A DNA stretch of 64,000 nt from Aurantiochytrium sp. KH105 (Eukaryota; Sar; Bigyra; Thraustochytrida; Thraustochytriidae), in assembly GCA_003116975.1 (NCBI GenBank), contig BGKB01000068.1, forward strand, positions 186,001 through 250,000. The letters are read 5' to 3'. A program made the position numbers and the translations under genes. This document shows, in pieces, positions 32,501 through 41,127 of this stretch. Numbering within the stretch: the stretch's first letter is position 1; each line of letters begins with the position of its first letter. Below the pieces are notes generated by a model, which had not been told where the DNA came from, did not search any database, and was given only the letters and a program-made list of their open reading frames with translations.

Positions 32501-35500
32501 GCCATCCGCGAGGCCGAGCGAGAGCTGGAAACGCAGCGGCATTCCATGTCCTGCGATGACTTTTTCGACCTTTTGCTGTCGTTCGTGCCAGACACGAGCG
32601 AGGGCGGCACCATTTCTGCCCAGGATCACGAGCTCGTGCACCGCATGGTTGCACTTGTCCTCGAGTGGCCGGATCGAGCGGCCGTCGAAGAAAGCGGCAT
32701 GGAGGAAGCGGAAACAAACCTCTTTGTCGGCTTTTTACAAGTGCTCGCGCGCATTCTGCAAAGGCACGAGACCTTGCGACAGCAAGCCGCCAAGACTCGA
32801 CTGAGTCGAGCCAAGTACGGCGACGATAATCTCGTGCGCGTATTGTGGAACCGCTTTGTGGTGGGCGAACCAAACGCTCGGCCCGTGTGCGAGACTCCGA
32901 GTTCACGTCGAGCCTTGACGGAGCTGCTGTGCACCCTGACTTGCGATGACCTCTTGCAAGCCAACACGCTTGCCGGCATGATTGAGGAGTTCTCAAGCAT
33001 GACACCAACCCCTCTCCGCGAGGCGCTCCGCGGGCGCGCGCTTGTCCAGGACTGGGAATTCGAGCCACTGCCACAGGGCAATTTCTCGAGCGAATTTCGC
33101 GGACGCAACCAGACCGGGCATGCTGGTCTACGTAACCGGGGATCGACGTGTTACATCAATTCGCTTCTGCAGCTTCTTTTCCACGTGCCTCGGTTCCGGC
33201 GCTGCATTCTCAGCGCGCCCGTGACGCCGCCGCACTCGCTCGTGTCGGGAAGCCATCAGAGCGGCGGATCTGGCAGCGAATCTGGAAGCGTGGGAAACAG
33301 TACCTCGTCGCGCAAGACACCGGACTTGGAGGAGAACAAGGTAGTTGTGGGCTGGCTGTGTGTCTGCAGTGGCATCAATGACCTGAACGCTTCCACGTGC
33401 CACATTTGTAGTTCTTCTAAGTCTGCAGATGCGGAAATGGTGACCGAATCGTTCCGTCCAGGCGCTGGCGGTGGCTCCAGCACGGGTGGATCTGCCGATG
33501 GTGGAACCGGCGGCGACGATGCGCAGTACAACATGGAGGTGCTGAGGCAGCTGCAACGAACGTTTCGCTTCATGCAAGACTGCAACAAAGGGTGTTTTGA
33601 TCCGATGAATTTTGTCGAGTCGTGCGCGGCGCTCAAGTTGCAGTTTCCAGTCACCTCGCAAAATGACACGAGCGAATTTTATGACAAACTGCTGGACAAT
33701 CTAGAGTCAAGTTTGGAATCAACGCCATTCTTGGACGAGATGAAGGAATGTTTCCTTGGACGACAAACCAAGCTGAAAAAGTGCCACACGTGTGGACGTG
33801 TCAGCACAAGCCGCGAAGAGTCATTTTACAGACTGGAACTGATGACGAAGGACAATTCAGTGGAAAAGAATTCCCTCCAAGAGTGTCTCGATAGCTTTGT
33901 GGCTCCCGAGGTGATGTCGGGCGATAACAAGGTGGACTGCGACCAGTGCCAGGCGCGAATGCCGTGCACATTTGTTTCGTGCATGACCGAGCTTCCAGAT
34001 TACCTTTTCATTCACCCGAAGCGGTTCACTTTCGATCTGCACACCATGCAAACTGTGAAACTGAACCACCGCATCACCTTTCCGACGCATCTCGACATGT
34101 TCCCTTATACGCGTGACGGTCGCGGCGTCGAAGCGGAGCGGCAGGCCCGATTAGTGTCAACTTCCGGTGGGTCTGCAGAGAATGGCAATAGTAGTACCAA
34201 GGACCGCTTCGATGCTAATTCATTCTGGACCAATGGTCGCATGTCCGAGCGCGACATCGAGAATGCACGCGTGAAATGCCAGTATGTGCTTTCTGGAGTC
34301 CTTGTGCATCGCGGACGAGCCGGCGGCGGACACTATTACTCGTTCAAGCACGTTTCGCACGACAGTATCATGGAAAGGGCGGAGGAGGGCCACATGGACG
34401 GTGCATCATTGTTCACGAGCCCAAAGCAAGGGTGGTTTCGCTTCGATGACAGCAAGGTGATGCCGTTCGAACCCTCAAGCGCGCACTCTGGACTGGACAC
34501 GGAATGCTTTGGTGGAAACATCGAGCGTACGAGCACAACGAGCTGGGGCACTGTCCGCGCCGAAAAGGTGGAGCGCGAGTGGAGCGCCTTTATGCTCCTG
34601 TACGAGCGTGTCGAGGAGGCCATTGAGGGATCTGTCCTGGGAGGTAAGCCCGTTGGCGCGGGGAGCAATCCGGGAAGCGACCTTCCCTTTTCGCCGCTCC
34701 CGCGACGGAGTTCGCTCCTTTCGTCGACGCCGCACTCACCGGTCCTGTCCAGCTTGCTGACTGCGTCGCGATCTAATCGGCGTCGTGGTGGGCGGCGTCT
34801 GAAGCGGCACAAGAGCTCAGAGGCAGAGCGTAGACGCTTTGCACTCGCCACGTCTGCGTCTCCTCATGCAGCAATGGCAGTGGGAGCCGGCTCGGGCGGC
34901 AGCGCAAGCGTGATGCGTCGCATCGATTTGCCTGGCAAAATCGGGTCCAAGCAAGCTGGTGTTGTGCCTCAATCTCTCAAAGAAAGCACTTTGAGCGGTT
35001 TGATTGTCAAGCATCGGGACTGGGTTTCGAAGCGGTTCTATGCACTCTTGAATGAAGAAGTGCGCATCAGCAACGCCGCCTATGCCAAGCAGGCGGTTCT
35101 CTTTGATCAGCTCGTCGTTTCGATGGCTCTGCAGCAGCTCTTGGTCGCGCAGGATAAGTCGGTAAAGGACCCAGAACCCGAGTCTGCGGACTTTGGTCGC
35201 GCTCTTAACAGGGATGTCCTGGCCGTGAGTCTCGAGGATGAGGCCGCTGACCAAGGCGACGAGGCACGCGAGGGATCGAATGGTAAGAGCAGTGAGCGGC
35301 GAGCCGCTGACTTGCGAGAGTCGGTCTGCGAGAGCTCTTTGCGTGTGTTCGCGCATGTTGTTCTCCGCATTCGGCAAAACGACAGCACCTGCCTGCGCAA
35401 GTGGACGGAGGCGCTGCTCAATGCGCTCACGGACCACCCTCGTCTGGCGCGGGTGGTTTTGCGAGAGGTCGCGCAGGAGAAAGCCGTGTACCTGGACGAG

Positions 35501-36880
35501 CTGCGCGCGGCGTCGCAAACCAACGAAATGGAGACGGCGATCCATCAACTCTCTCGATTGCAACAATATTCTGGCGCGCTGCAACAAGTGGGCAACCCCT
35601 TGCTTTCCACACGTGGATTCCGCGCGCAGTTCCTCGACTGCCCGCACCGACCCTCCTTTCAGGCATCTCTGCGCCTCTTTATTGCCTCAATCAAGATTGT
35701 TGCAGAATCTCTGCACAGCACGCCAGAAAACGCGGTCCAATCTCGCGAGCGCTCGCAAGTAGATCCTGATCCTATGAGCGATCGCGAGGCCCTCAAGGAC
35801 GTGCTGGAGCGAATGCTTGAAGAGGTTGGGTACGCTTCAAAGCACGCGCACTCGTTGGAGCGCTTTGGGCAGGTATGGGCGGAACTCGCTGCGCTGGATC
35901 TTGCTGACGTGCGGAGCGTGGGCACCGAGCTGGATGCGGTGGCCTTCCTTGCCCATTTGCTGCTCGGGATTCGCAGTCCCGCAGACAAGTTCGAAGGTCG
36001 CTCTGATCTTCCGACGGTCGGCGTGCCAGAGGGGTCTGCCATGCCAAATATTGTACCGCTCATGAGAGCGATTCGCTTCTTTGCCGGCGCCCCCATGCTC
36101 TCCGAGCTTGCGCGCTTCATTCTGGGCTCGCAGGCCTTTCTCGATAACGTCTTTGCTCTGTATACCTCGGGAGAGACCGGAATGCGCGAAATGATTGAGG
36201 ACTTTGTGCGGCGGGATCTCTTTCGGACAACGCCAGTGCTGGCGAAAGGAATCACCCAAGTGCGTGAGAACGCGGGCTTTTGCCAGTATGCGTCGACCAC
36301 ATCTTCGGGGGAGCGGCCGACCAAAGCGCATCAGTCGTTTCAATTGCTTTGCACAGTTGGAGCGATGACAACTGGAGCGGATATTCAAGATGCTATTGCC
36401 TACGAACTTTGCGCGGCGATGCGTAAAGAGTTGGACAAATCTCTGTCTAGAGCTTTGGCGGAAAAGAAGGAGAAGGAGGAGGAGGAGGAGGATCCCATTG
36501 AGCAGCACGCGCGTGGCGTTGTTGCGGGCAAGAGCACCTTTGGCGTGAGCCAATTTCTGGTTTTTATGCTTGCCACCTTTGTGGAGCTTTCCAAGGCGCA
36601 CGAGGACTTTGCGCCTCGCTGGGCCGGCGCCAACTACAAGGTTTGGCGGCCCTTTATGCGTTGGCTCGAGCTTGTCTCGCCCCCGCACAACAAGTCTTTC
36701 TTGCAAGGTTTTCCCGACGATTTTGTCGAGCGTCTTCTCTCTGACCTTCAGAGTATGCGAGATATTCACGTCCCGGAAGAAATGCGCCGGGAGGTTGAAG
36801 AGACCGAGAATGCCAAGCGCGCAGAGGCCTCTCGTGCCGACGACGAGGACGCTAAGCCTTCTGCAGGCGACGGCGAGTAG
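26537..36880 (+). CDS. giant ubiquitin-specific protease (USP34/USP9X-like) with RanBP2-type zinc finger
   Basis: One intronless frame of 3447 codons encodes a cysteine protease that removes ubiquitin from proteins. Residues 1-25 form a RanBP2-type zinc finger (AEWNCVACTF, NQCEICC), a fold that often binds ubiquitin or RNA. A Gln-rich stretch lies near 730-770. The peptidase C19 domain spans about 2193-2690: Cys box RNRGSTCYINSLLQLL (Cys2205), zinc-ribbon cysteines KKCHTCGR and VDCDQCQ, and His box GGGHYYSFKH (His2599). A second, irregular zinc-finger-like insert (WLCVCSG, STCHICSSSK) sits inside the catalytic domain. A ubiquitin-like segment is possible near 1430-1500. The large helical flanks are as in USP9X, USP24 and USP34. 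Start at 26537 is the first ATG before the zinc finger; the stop is TAG. Assignment within the USP family is uncertain. Confidence 0.95.
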   Translation: MAEWNCVACTFLNPASRNQCEICCTAKPGATIETRSERETLWNQQVVTMPSSLAVNLKPVASNTATGATARPRPNAPAQPRAWKLDATATSGTYANLKPAPPRTIKAPAIPSLEDLDKWQHETSWEDLVAQIEADIKANKRPDWFKLNLAMIGAAERLPQTKDDDAALPDSLHAFLNNDKGCFAKSLEYLLDTVDSDFSLSRAWTDLVRSWKDADKKRDSKDDDAEGAAENGAAGDAAATATATSPAQSPSPPHVSKLADADEAAAAAAEREAEEKERLEKKGNDNPDVDGPLASRMKESFQDGFCAAAKIFGWFVHQQRYEFKLTLLGALLNPKTRRYQHQAYVSASSNSSRNANGAASASGNPSYASYASTRKNVGAPHLHAIAHETFAALGGYTALANLAEHQGYYGPSTEKLLAVVSLFAQNAEAIVAENKLRTLVEETTRSLCSKQLDWPLEDLLDGAKKDGNAKKGGPKDGAVKQQKLMDGLTQIAEACGAKSGLPRLVVETDLAQNMRFVQSDKLRFRRFGIEQLGKLSSTLTTSQKLSVQELTALYKSRGVYEEILGDRMDERVVSCSEVLLKNSALDVEILDLLLANTNSRAVRKMLTAVVLQPTFTEELAQHMLLEVSRAVVYQADYGAYKLIVALLASEAYTRESLIRKGPLAMQGSLGALWTLLFCISVQAPAHLVSSTTAVPPRTESPARENMSARKRPMPGRTTPGALQQHQQQLRSIDSHKQQHQQQQSQQQQQQQHLQQEQDQQIPPQQLLDPQPSSDPITTDGPEQDSDPLSHTIIGALGLSPERMEELMLAFDRVAKDCTPALRLRFAERALELIKRTQMANVNANAVLADVEVQDSLSMGFFAADDDDEALAPISGSETCAMRSEETLVEPDGLRVTTTTPETVVAAYEVFRSLILSSEKTERPGLISELDDAWDLKNLLLGEFDAFLRLSPVRARLDKIEASIETQAANAASIAVTSAAAAAAFEGSIAQLTMEESRCADELQQHERARLKTLSALVKNSDHRLILTAEDMERLWTSCCMPCFDSNLGNYTTQETFMLWLRVSCFDDMWSCVEPDVCKFVLSELFQNRLDLVRVGPKTYHCLQAHFTFVNVHNKLLEAIDTEAVAEPYKFKSRGPPKGLEGSNLVGRRISVLLKTGRMAPGKIIKYISWSNLHKIEYVNGFSEEKDLSRLDSWFLLPPIERAMAGRVDFKEVNVLDLAGRETIWAVALHGELPVVAVQAFNLLLGLYERVRLAMLSSGDSEGEGSSPEAPEVDLFVEHIFDELESFLGGISVRGDAHSVPASAASSPSSLQHVSSAAPGTNGGGIGGHVGLSSAQVNPGGSNGGGANTSRSGSESQFGVESDYADGSFLPRCIQYLHLYVKQLEWKLDSHTTAPRKLAGLGTGEALTLKLDTEENSLKDFFNAHGGLQTHTRASVRDVIYDVASVVGCDPGIVKLRFDANENEPLASSPHDVSISMSNCGNLVLEELGLAGVAPVRMAVQVARPAPAKPVVGPGTKMPASVVTKTAPGAPKPVAPAPADVKPSGQEKEEKDKKELASAKEKTRVLRSARCFGFTDMCKSNFTSSPGGLVSCQSERVEILLKLLELSEREDRLEVLELLMNVPPFLREMQHLLVPSNKTAASACSDLLLSLRETDLWRVAYTLKLLGDLVLFPNAKISTTTMTTASPNEEEATGSGTKDAQDAPSACLNVGGIELGRPLADKEFFQDAEALPGVLRVFLTLVRQCGVPGMHRRSKSAAVSTVDASVHSSGTPHGLSESARIQSVLSMNEPAPSDPSALFATLPMMARTVRLSVEALMRSSDATSAQPLMDETSECLLRVILLTRDELERRKSGRSSHSCNCFGDFLGVPLDTNVPTGDAQVDAEAIRVRSTEPPPLDQTLLGLRAPVCAFCLNTRRLVRAVLHLLAALESIVLNLEPISNRLLSRGSTCTTLVRQLVLYCTVSELRREVCAMLKRVSVKLPQHRASLGQAIREAERELETQRHSMSCDDFFDLLLSFVPDTSEGGTISAQDHELVHRMVALVLEWPDRAAVEESGMEEAETNLFVGFLQVLARILQRHETLRQQAAKTRLSRAKYGDDNLVRVLWNRFVVGEPNARPVCETPSSRRALTELLCTLTCDDLLQANTLAGMIEEFSSMTPTPLREALRGRALVQDWEFEPLPQGNFSSEFRGRNQTGHAGLRNRGSTCYINSLLQLLFHVPRFRRCILSAPVTPPHSLVSGSHQSGGSGSESGSVGNSTSSRKTPDLEENKVVVGWLCVCSGINDLNASTCHICSSSKSADAEMVTESFRPGAGGGSSTGGSADGGTGGDDAQYNMEVLRQLQRTFRFMQDCNKGCFDPMNFVESCAALKLQFPVTSQNDTSEFYDKLLDNLESSLESTPFLDEMKECFLGRQTKLKKCHTCGRVSTSREESFYRLELMTKDNSVEKNSLQECLDSFVAPEVMSGDNKVDCDQCQARMPCTFVSCMTELPDYLFIHPKRFTFDLHTMQTVKLNHRITFPTHLDMFPYTRDGRGVEAERQARLVSTSGGSAENGNSSTKDRFDANSFWTNGRMSERDIENARVKCQYVLSGVLVHRGRAGGGHYYSFKHVSHDSIMERAEEGHMDGASLFTSPKQGWFRFDDSKVMPFEPSSAHSGLDTECFGGNIERTSTTSWGTVRAEKVEREWSAFMLLYERVEEAIEGSVLGGKPVGAGSNPGSDLPFSPLPRRSSLLSSTPHSPVLSSLLTASRSNRRRGGRRLKRHKSSEAERRRFALATSASPHAAMAVGAGSGGSASVMRRIDLPGKIGSKQAGVVPQSLKESTLSGLIVKHRDWVSKRFYALLNEEVRISNAAYAKQAVLFDQLVVSMALQQLLVAQDKSVKDPEPESADFGRALNRDVLAVSLEDEAADQGDEAREGSNGKSSERRAADLRESVCESSLRVFAHVVLRIRQNDSTCLRKWTEALLNALTDHPRLARVVLREVAQEKAVYLDELRAASQTNEMETAIHQLSRLQQYSGALQQVGNPLLSTRGFRAQFLDCPHRPSFQASLRLFIASIKIVAESLHSTPENAVQSRERSQVDPDPMSDREALKDVLERMLEEVGYASKHAHSLERFGQVWAELAALDLADVRSVGTELDAVAFLAHLLLGIRSPADKFEGRSDLPTVGVPEGSAMPNIVPLMRAIRFFAGAPMLSELARFILGSQAFLDNVFALYTSGETGMREMIEDFVRRDLFRTTPVLAKGITQVRENAGFCQYASTTSSGERPTKAHQSFQLLCTVGAMTTGADIQDAIAYELCAAMRKELDKSLSRALAEKKEKEEEEEDPIEQHARGVVAGKSTFGVSQFLVFMLATFVELSKAHEDFAPRWAGANYKVWRPFMRWLELVSPPHNKSFLQGFPDDFVERLLSDLQSMRDIHVPEEMRREVEETENAKRAEASRADDEDAKPSAGDGE
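28700..28830 (+). repeat. poly-Gln-coding CAG/CAA repeat inside the USP gene
   Basis: Imperfect CAG/CAA/CAC codons encode a Gln/His-rich linker between helical segments of the USP product. It is probably a disordered spacer and variable in length. Confidence 0.85.
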
Positions 36881-37605
36881 ACTTTCTCGCGCCCTGATCT
36901 CAGGATATCTTTTATATTTTTTTAGAAATTCATGTGGCATTATGCTGTGGTAGGCGCTTCGAGCTGCCACTGCTGCCTTGGCTGGCTGGCTGGCTGGCCA
37001 TTTGCTTTGATCATAATTCGACGAGTTCTTAAACTCGACTCCCGGTCAACCCAGCTTACACATCGTCATCATCACCCATACGCACCAAACCAATCCACTA
37101 CTACTTTTGCTCTTGGTCTTGCTCTCGCTGTTACCGACGCCGAAGAGTGCCACCTCTCGTCGTCGTCCTCGTCCTCGTGGTCTTACGCCCTCCACGTTGG
37201 AGGAGTGCGTGCCACGGTGGAGGCCACGGTGGCGGGGGGCTTTCGGCGTGGCCCAAGTCCCAGTTCTCGATCGACGAGATCGACCGATCGTTCGATCGCC
37301 GTTCGCGATAACTCGGCCAGCAGAAACCCGAAGCGGCGCGACGAAGAGCGCAAGGCAGACCCGGTCGAGCCTCGGCGCGCAGGCAGGCAGGCTAGGCAGG
37401 CAGACGCCGAGCGGAAGCCGCGGCAAGACTGAGCTGACTGTCGAACGGCATCGCCCGCGGCGAGCGAAGAGAGTCTGGGGCGGAGCGCGGCGCGAGAGGG
37501 CGCGACGCGCGGCGGCGGGCTCCGTTCGCGGCGGCGGGCTCCGTTCGCGGCAGCCAGCCAGCAGCAGCAGCAGCAGTTGCGCAAGACAGAAAGGAGACCA
37601 GCGCG
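36881..37605. other. intergenic region between the USP and SIL1-like genes
   Basis: Both genes point right, so this is a 3' flank followed by a promoter. A GGCT run lies near 36980-37000. A GC-rich unit GCGGCGGGCTCCGTTCGC is duplicated at about 37511-37550, and a short CAG run at 37561-37575 lies just before the SIL1 start. No gene is supported. Confidence 0.6.
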
Positions 37606-38769
37606 ATGCCGCGTCGACGGAGCGCACGCGCAAAGGTGACGGTCCTCCTGGCCGCGGTGGCGCTGGCGCTGGCGGTCGTCCTCGCGCTAGCCTCACCAAC
37701 GCGTGGCGAGGCGGTCGTAGCAGTGCGTGAAGATGACCCTTCGGCCTGCGCAGCTGGGAACGATGGCGAGACGGTGGCCGCCTCGTCGCCGGACTCCAGC
37801 GAAAATGTAGATAGCAAAGTAGAAGTGACGCCCGAGAATGTCAACTTGAGCACAGAGCAGGTCGATATGCTCGAACGCGTCCTGTACGGGTTGCCGCAGC
37901 CTGATGTGCGGCTACCTTCGGGAGCTGAAAAGGCACGCATGAGCCCTGAAGAGTACAAGGCAGCTCTAGCCAAGGTCTGGATGTGGCGTCAGGAGGAAGT
38001 GCGCAAAGCGATGGAGTCCTTGGACGACGAGGCAAGCATTATGCGCAGACTCGCAGGGACCATTGCCAACGCTAGCATGGACAAGGGCTCGCCAGAACTC
38101 TTGGAGGCTCTAGCTGACGCAGAGGACTGGGTCTCAGAGCTAGATCACGCCACGCACTTTGGAGCCTTGGGTGGGGTCCAGCAGTGTGTGGCGCTCATGG
38201 GCGGCCACGCGGACGCGGAAGTGCGAACTGCGGCTGCTTATACCGTGGGAAGCGCCATTAAAAACAAGCCAGACTTGCAGATGATGGCACTCGAGTCTGG
38301 TCTCGTTCAAATCGTCCGATCGCGCTTGGAGGAGGAGCTTGCGCCTTGCGCTGCATCAGCTCCGGAAAAGGCCCGCGAATGTGGCAAGATGCTTTACGCT
38401 CTGAGCTCCTTGGTGCGTGGGCATCCCGTGAGCCAGGCCCAGGTCATTGAGCAAGGCCTGCTCGAGGTACTCGCGCAGGTTCTCGCCCACGACTACATTG
38501 ATCCTCGCGTTCTTGTCAAGGTTGGTGCTCTCGTCTATGACAGTTTCACGGAGTGGCCTGTTTGCCCGGCGCAATGGTCGAAGAACGGAACTTCGACAGC
38601 GCTTTGCGAAAACCTCGAGCATCAGGCCGAGAATATTGTCGCTGGCGCATATGCTTCGCAACCGCAGCATCTTCGTCAACAGGTTGGGATCAAGGTGCGA
38701 GAGGCCTTGCAAGCAGCAAAGTGCGCAGCAACTGGACTTCCAACCTCATTTCTCGAATCCGACGAATAA
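37606..38769 (+). CDS. SIL1: SIL1-like ER nucleotide exchange factor for BiP
   Basis: A 387-residue protein of the Fes1/HspBP1/SIL1 armadillo family, which releases ADP from Hsp70. Residues 1-35 are a signal peptide (basic start, then VTVLLAAVALALAVVLALA), so it should act in the ER lumen on BiP; this favours SIL1 over the cytosolic Fes1/HspBP1. Family blocks are EALADAEDWVSELDHATHFGALGGV and AAYTVGSAIKNKPDLQMMALE, followed by further armadillo-like helices with VKVGALVYDS. The C-terminus FLESDE is not a classical KDEL signal. Length is as expected. It is a single exon, and its 3' end faces the PARP gene's 3' end (286 bp apart). Confidence 0.88.
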   Translation: MPRRRSARAKVTVLLAAVALALAVVLALASPTRGEAVVAVREDDPSACAAGNDGETVAASSPDSSENVDSKVEVTPENVNLSTEQVDMLERVLYGLPQPDVRLPSGAEKARMSPEEYKAALAKVWMWRQEEVRKAMESLDDEASIMRRLAGTIANASMDKGSPELLEALADAEDWVSELDHATHFGALGGVQQCVALMGGHADAEVRTAAAYTVGSAIKNKPDLQMMALESGLVQIVRSRLEEELAPCAASAPEKARECGKMLYALSSLVRGHPVSQAQVIEQGLLEVLAQVLAHDYIDPRVLVKVGALVYDSFTEWPVCPAQWSKNGTSTALCENLEHQAENIVAGAYASQPQHLRQQVGIKVREALQAAKCAATGLPTSFLESDE

Positions 38770-39055
38770 CTCTATTGTCCTATTTTTCCGGGAGAAAACC
38801 AATCAACGAGCACGAGGAATAGGCAAGGGTGCTTCTCCTCTTCCTTCTTTTCTTCCTTGTTGACTTCATGAATGATCATCAAAAGAAGAAATCTGGCTTT
38901 GCGAAAAAAGGATCAGTTCCACAAATCCCTCTGAAGCGTCCCCTTCTAGGTTTGGGGAAATTTGAATGAAATAGTAAATAAAAAGACTGAAGATGCAGAT
39001 ATAGTAAACAAGAACAACAGCATTTCGTTTTTCGTGCAAGCACGAGGACCAAATG

Positions 39056-40627
39056 TCATAACAAATCGTCGATGAATGCCGTTTCCTCGACTTCGATGAT
39101 GCGATCAGTCTGGTACGTTTGGGTCTGCGCGTGACCTGAAATGGTGCACGCCTCGACACCAAAGTTTTCCATGACAACCAAAGGAGCCAAATCACTCTTG
39201 CCAATGTACTGTGTATGATCGTCGTCATCATCGATGGGAGCAACATCCAGAACCTTAAAACGCTTGGTGTCAAAGTAGAGGCTGGCGTTTTGGATTGCAG
39301 CCTCGCGATGAGCCTCCTGTGCAACGCGCGCAAGAGTATCATCATCGTTATCAAGACGATTGTTGATCACACCATCGTGATCCTGCATGTCGTTTACCTT
39401 GACAGCAACAAAGGAGCCCGCAGCTGTCATGGCAAGGTAACTCTCGCGCGCTGCATATCTGGACGTTGCACAGTGAATCACGTAAAGAGGAAGCACCTGG
39501 TCCGGTTGTCCAACGACACAGAAATCGGGGGCGTCGTAAACAAGGTGATCCCTACGAGAACCCTTGATGACGGCACAGACAAAGAGACGCGTCCCCTGGC
39601 GGGTTGAGTCGCAATAGGCAAGCGAAACCTCTGGCGTCGCGCCGAGGTAAATTCCATTTCCAAAGGCGGCACCGTTTCGAACCTTGACACCACGCTTGCC
39701 CGCTGGAATGAGACCGGTGCGCACGATGCTGCCGGCCGAAGAACAATAGGTTCCATGGAACATGATGCATGGCGGGCTTGCCGCTGCTTCTGCTGCTCCT
39801 GCTGCAAACTTTTCGCGAAAGGTGGCAAAGCGCTTGGCAATGTCAGGTCGCATGATCGCCTCGATCTTCAGGACTGCGAGCGTTGCTGGCAAGAGACGAA
39901 AGAGCTCGTTGATGGAAATAAAGTCTGACACAAGCGGCAAGTTGGACTCTACCAGAGCACGCTGCGACAACTCGATGGCCTTGTAATCTTCGTAATCCCT
40001 GCCGGAAAACTTGCCGTAGATGTGGAAATTGGCGTCGTCTAATTCGTCTCGCATCTTGTGGGCCTCGTCTCCCACTACGGCCTTGATCTCGCCTGGCGCG
40101 TTGCCGTCGCGTAGAAGAGCGAGGATTTCGAGCGCCTTTTCACGAATAAAAGGAGCTGAGCTCTTGCTAGCCTGGACGGCATTGGCTTGAATAAGATCGA
40201 TGATGAAGTCGCGCGCAAGATCGACGAGATCGAGAAGCATGGGCTCACCAAGATTTTTGGCGGCTGCGTCGAGCAGCTCCTGGTAGAGCTGGTCCGCCTG
40301 AGCCTGGCGCAAGTGGCCATGCGTTTCTACCTGTACGGAAGGCAGAGAAAATGGATACAGCGGTGGAAGCTCGAACTCGAGCACAATGGCTTGCTCGCAA
40401 ACCTTGCTGAGGCCGCTGCTGCGCACGAGCACGTGAAAATGCCGGACATTCTTGAGATTGCCCGCAGCAGTCTCCGTCTCTTCCGTGTTGACGGCGACGA
40501 GCTCCTCGCCAAGTACGGCTTCCAGAACCTCGATTTCCGCCTCGACAAGCTCGGCGGCCTCTGCAAGCTTGTCTTCCTCTCCCTGATCCAGGAACGTTGG
40601 GTCCGGCTTCGCCAGGGCCAAGGTCAT
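39056..40627 (-). CDS. RWD-domain PARP-family ADP-ribosyltransferase
   Basis: From ATG 40627 the product is 523 residues. Residues about 20-145 resemble an RWD/GI-type domain (EAEIEVLEAVLGEEL, LEFELPPLYPFSLPSVQVE), a ubiquitin-E2-like protein-binding fold. The PARP catalytic domain spans about 270-395: HGTYCSSAGSIVRTGL (His291), NGAAFGNGIYLGATPEVSLAYC (Tyr327) and QVLPLYVIHC. The position of the PARP1 catalytic Glu is Leu381, so the triad is H-Y-L. This is typical of mono-ADP-ribosyl transferases such as the PARP6/8/16 type and argues against chain elongation. NAD+ is the substrate; targets are unknown. About 125 C-terminal residues have no recognised domain. The open frame extends 68 codons upstream with basic low-complexity sequence; I chose the Met just before the RWD domain. 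It is head-to-head with the RPC7-like gene. Confidence 0.88.
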   Translation of the reverse strand: MTLALAKPDPTFLDQGEEDKLAEAAELVEAEIEVLEAVLGEELVAVNTEETETAAGNLKNVRHFHVLVRSSGLSKVCEQAIVLEFELPPLYPFSLPSVQVETHGHLRQAQADQLYQELLDAAAKNLGEPMLLDLVDLARDFIIDLIQANAVQASKSSAPFIREKALEILALLRDGNAPGEIKAVVGDEAHKMRDELDDANFHIYGKFSGRDYEDYKAIELSQRALVESNLPLVSDFISINELFRLLPATLAVLKIEAIMRPDIAKRFATFREKFAAGAAEAAASPPCIMFHGTYCSSAGSIVRTGLIPAGKRGVKVRNGAAFGNGIYLGATPEVSLAYCDSTRQGTRLFVCAVIKGSRRDHLVYDAPDFCVVGQPDQVLPLYVIHCATSRYAARESYLAMTAAGSFVAVKVNDMQDHDGVINNRLDNDDDTLARVAQEAHREAAIQNASLYFDTKRFKVLDVAPIDDDDDHTQYIGKSDLAPLVVMENFGVEACTISGHAQTQTYQTDRIIEVEETAFIDDLL

Positions 40628-41127
40628 CTTTTTCTGTCTCCAGCCCTGACCCACGCGCCCTCTTAATCGCTGCGTCTCCGTAGCTGGCCGACTAGCGGCG
40701 CGGCGCGAATTCCTCTTTCCTTTTCTCTGCACTCCGGCGCTGCGCCCGGTCGCTGTCGCCCTCGCTATCGGCCCTGCATGTGCGCGTATGTCCTCGCTCG
40801 CAGAGAAGCAGTTCTGCGAGCGCTTTGCCAACGCGCCAGACAGACAGACAGACAGACGCCTCGCTCCAAGTCTCCGGCACGTGCCGCGCCCGGTCCGGGT
40901 CCGTTCCGCAAACAGTCTGCGCTAGTTCCGCGGCGGTTCCTCGTCCGATCGGTGGCGCCGGGGCGAGGCATCTTCGCGAGCAAGCCGTGAAGGGAAAGGC
41001 CGCGACCACTCGAGGCCTCGCGGGGCCGCGCGCTCGAGGGCGAGCACCGCCAGAGCGAGAGCAGCAGCGAGAGCAGCGGCAAGAGCAGCAGCAGCAGCAG
41101 CAGGAGGACGCCGAACTCCTCGCTGCG
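40628..41127. promoter_or_regulatory. bidirectional promoter region, PARP (-) / RPC7-like (+)
   Basis: The 500-bp head-to-head interval contains a (GACA)n run at 40837-40857 and a CAG/GAG-rich stretch just before the RPC7-like start. Open frames cross it on both strands but only as low-complexity sequence. Confidence 0.6.
40837..40857 (+). repeat. (GACA)n tetranucleotide microsatellite
   Basis: Five GACA units in the PARP/RPC7-like promoter interval. A related CTGT/CTGC tract occurs at 60043-60078. Confidence 0.9.

Noticed and set aside
35837..36970. Minus-strand open frame of 377 codons opposite the end of the USP gene
   Set aside because: It overlaps conserved USP coding sequence, has no domain and is explained by codon bias of the sense strand. 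Other long antisense frames over the USP, MGAT and surface-protein genes were rejected for the same reason.
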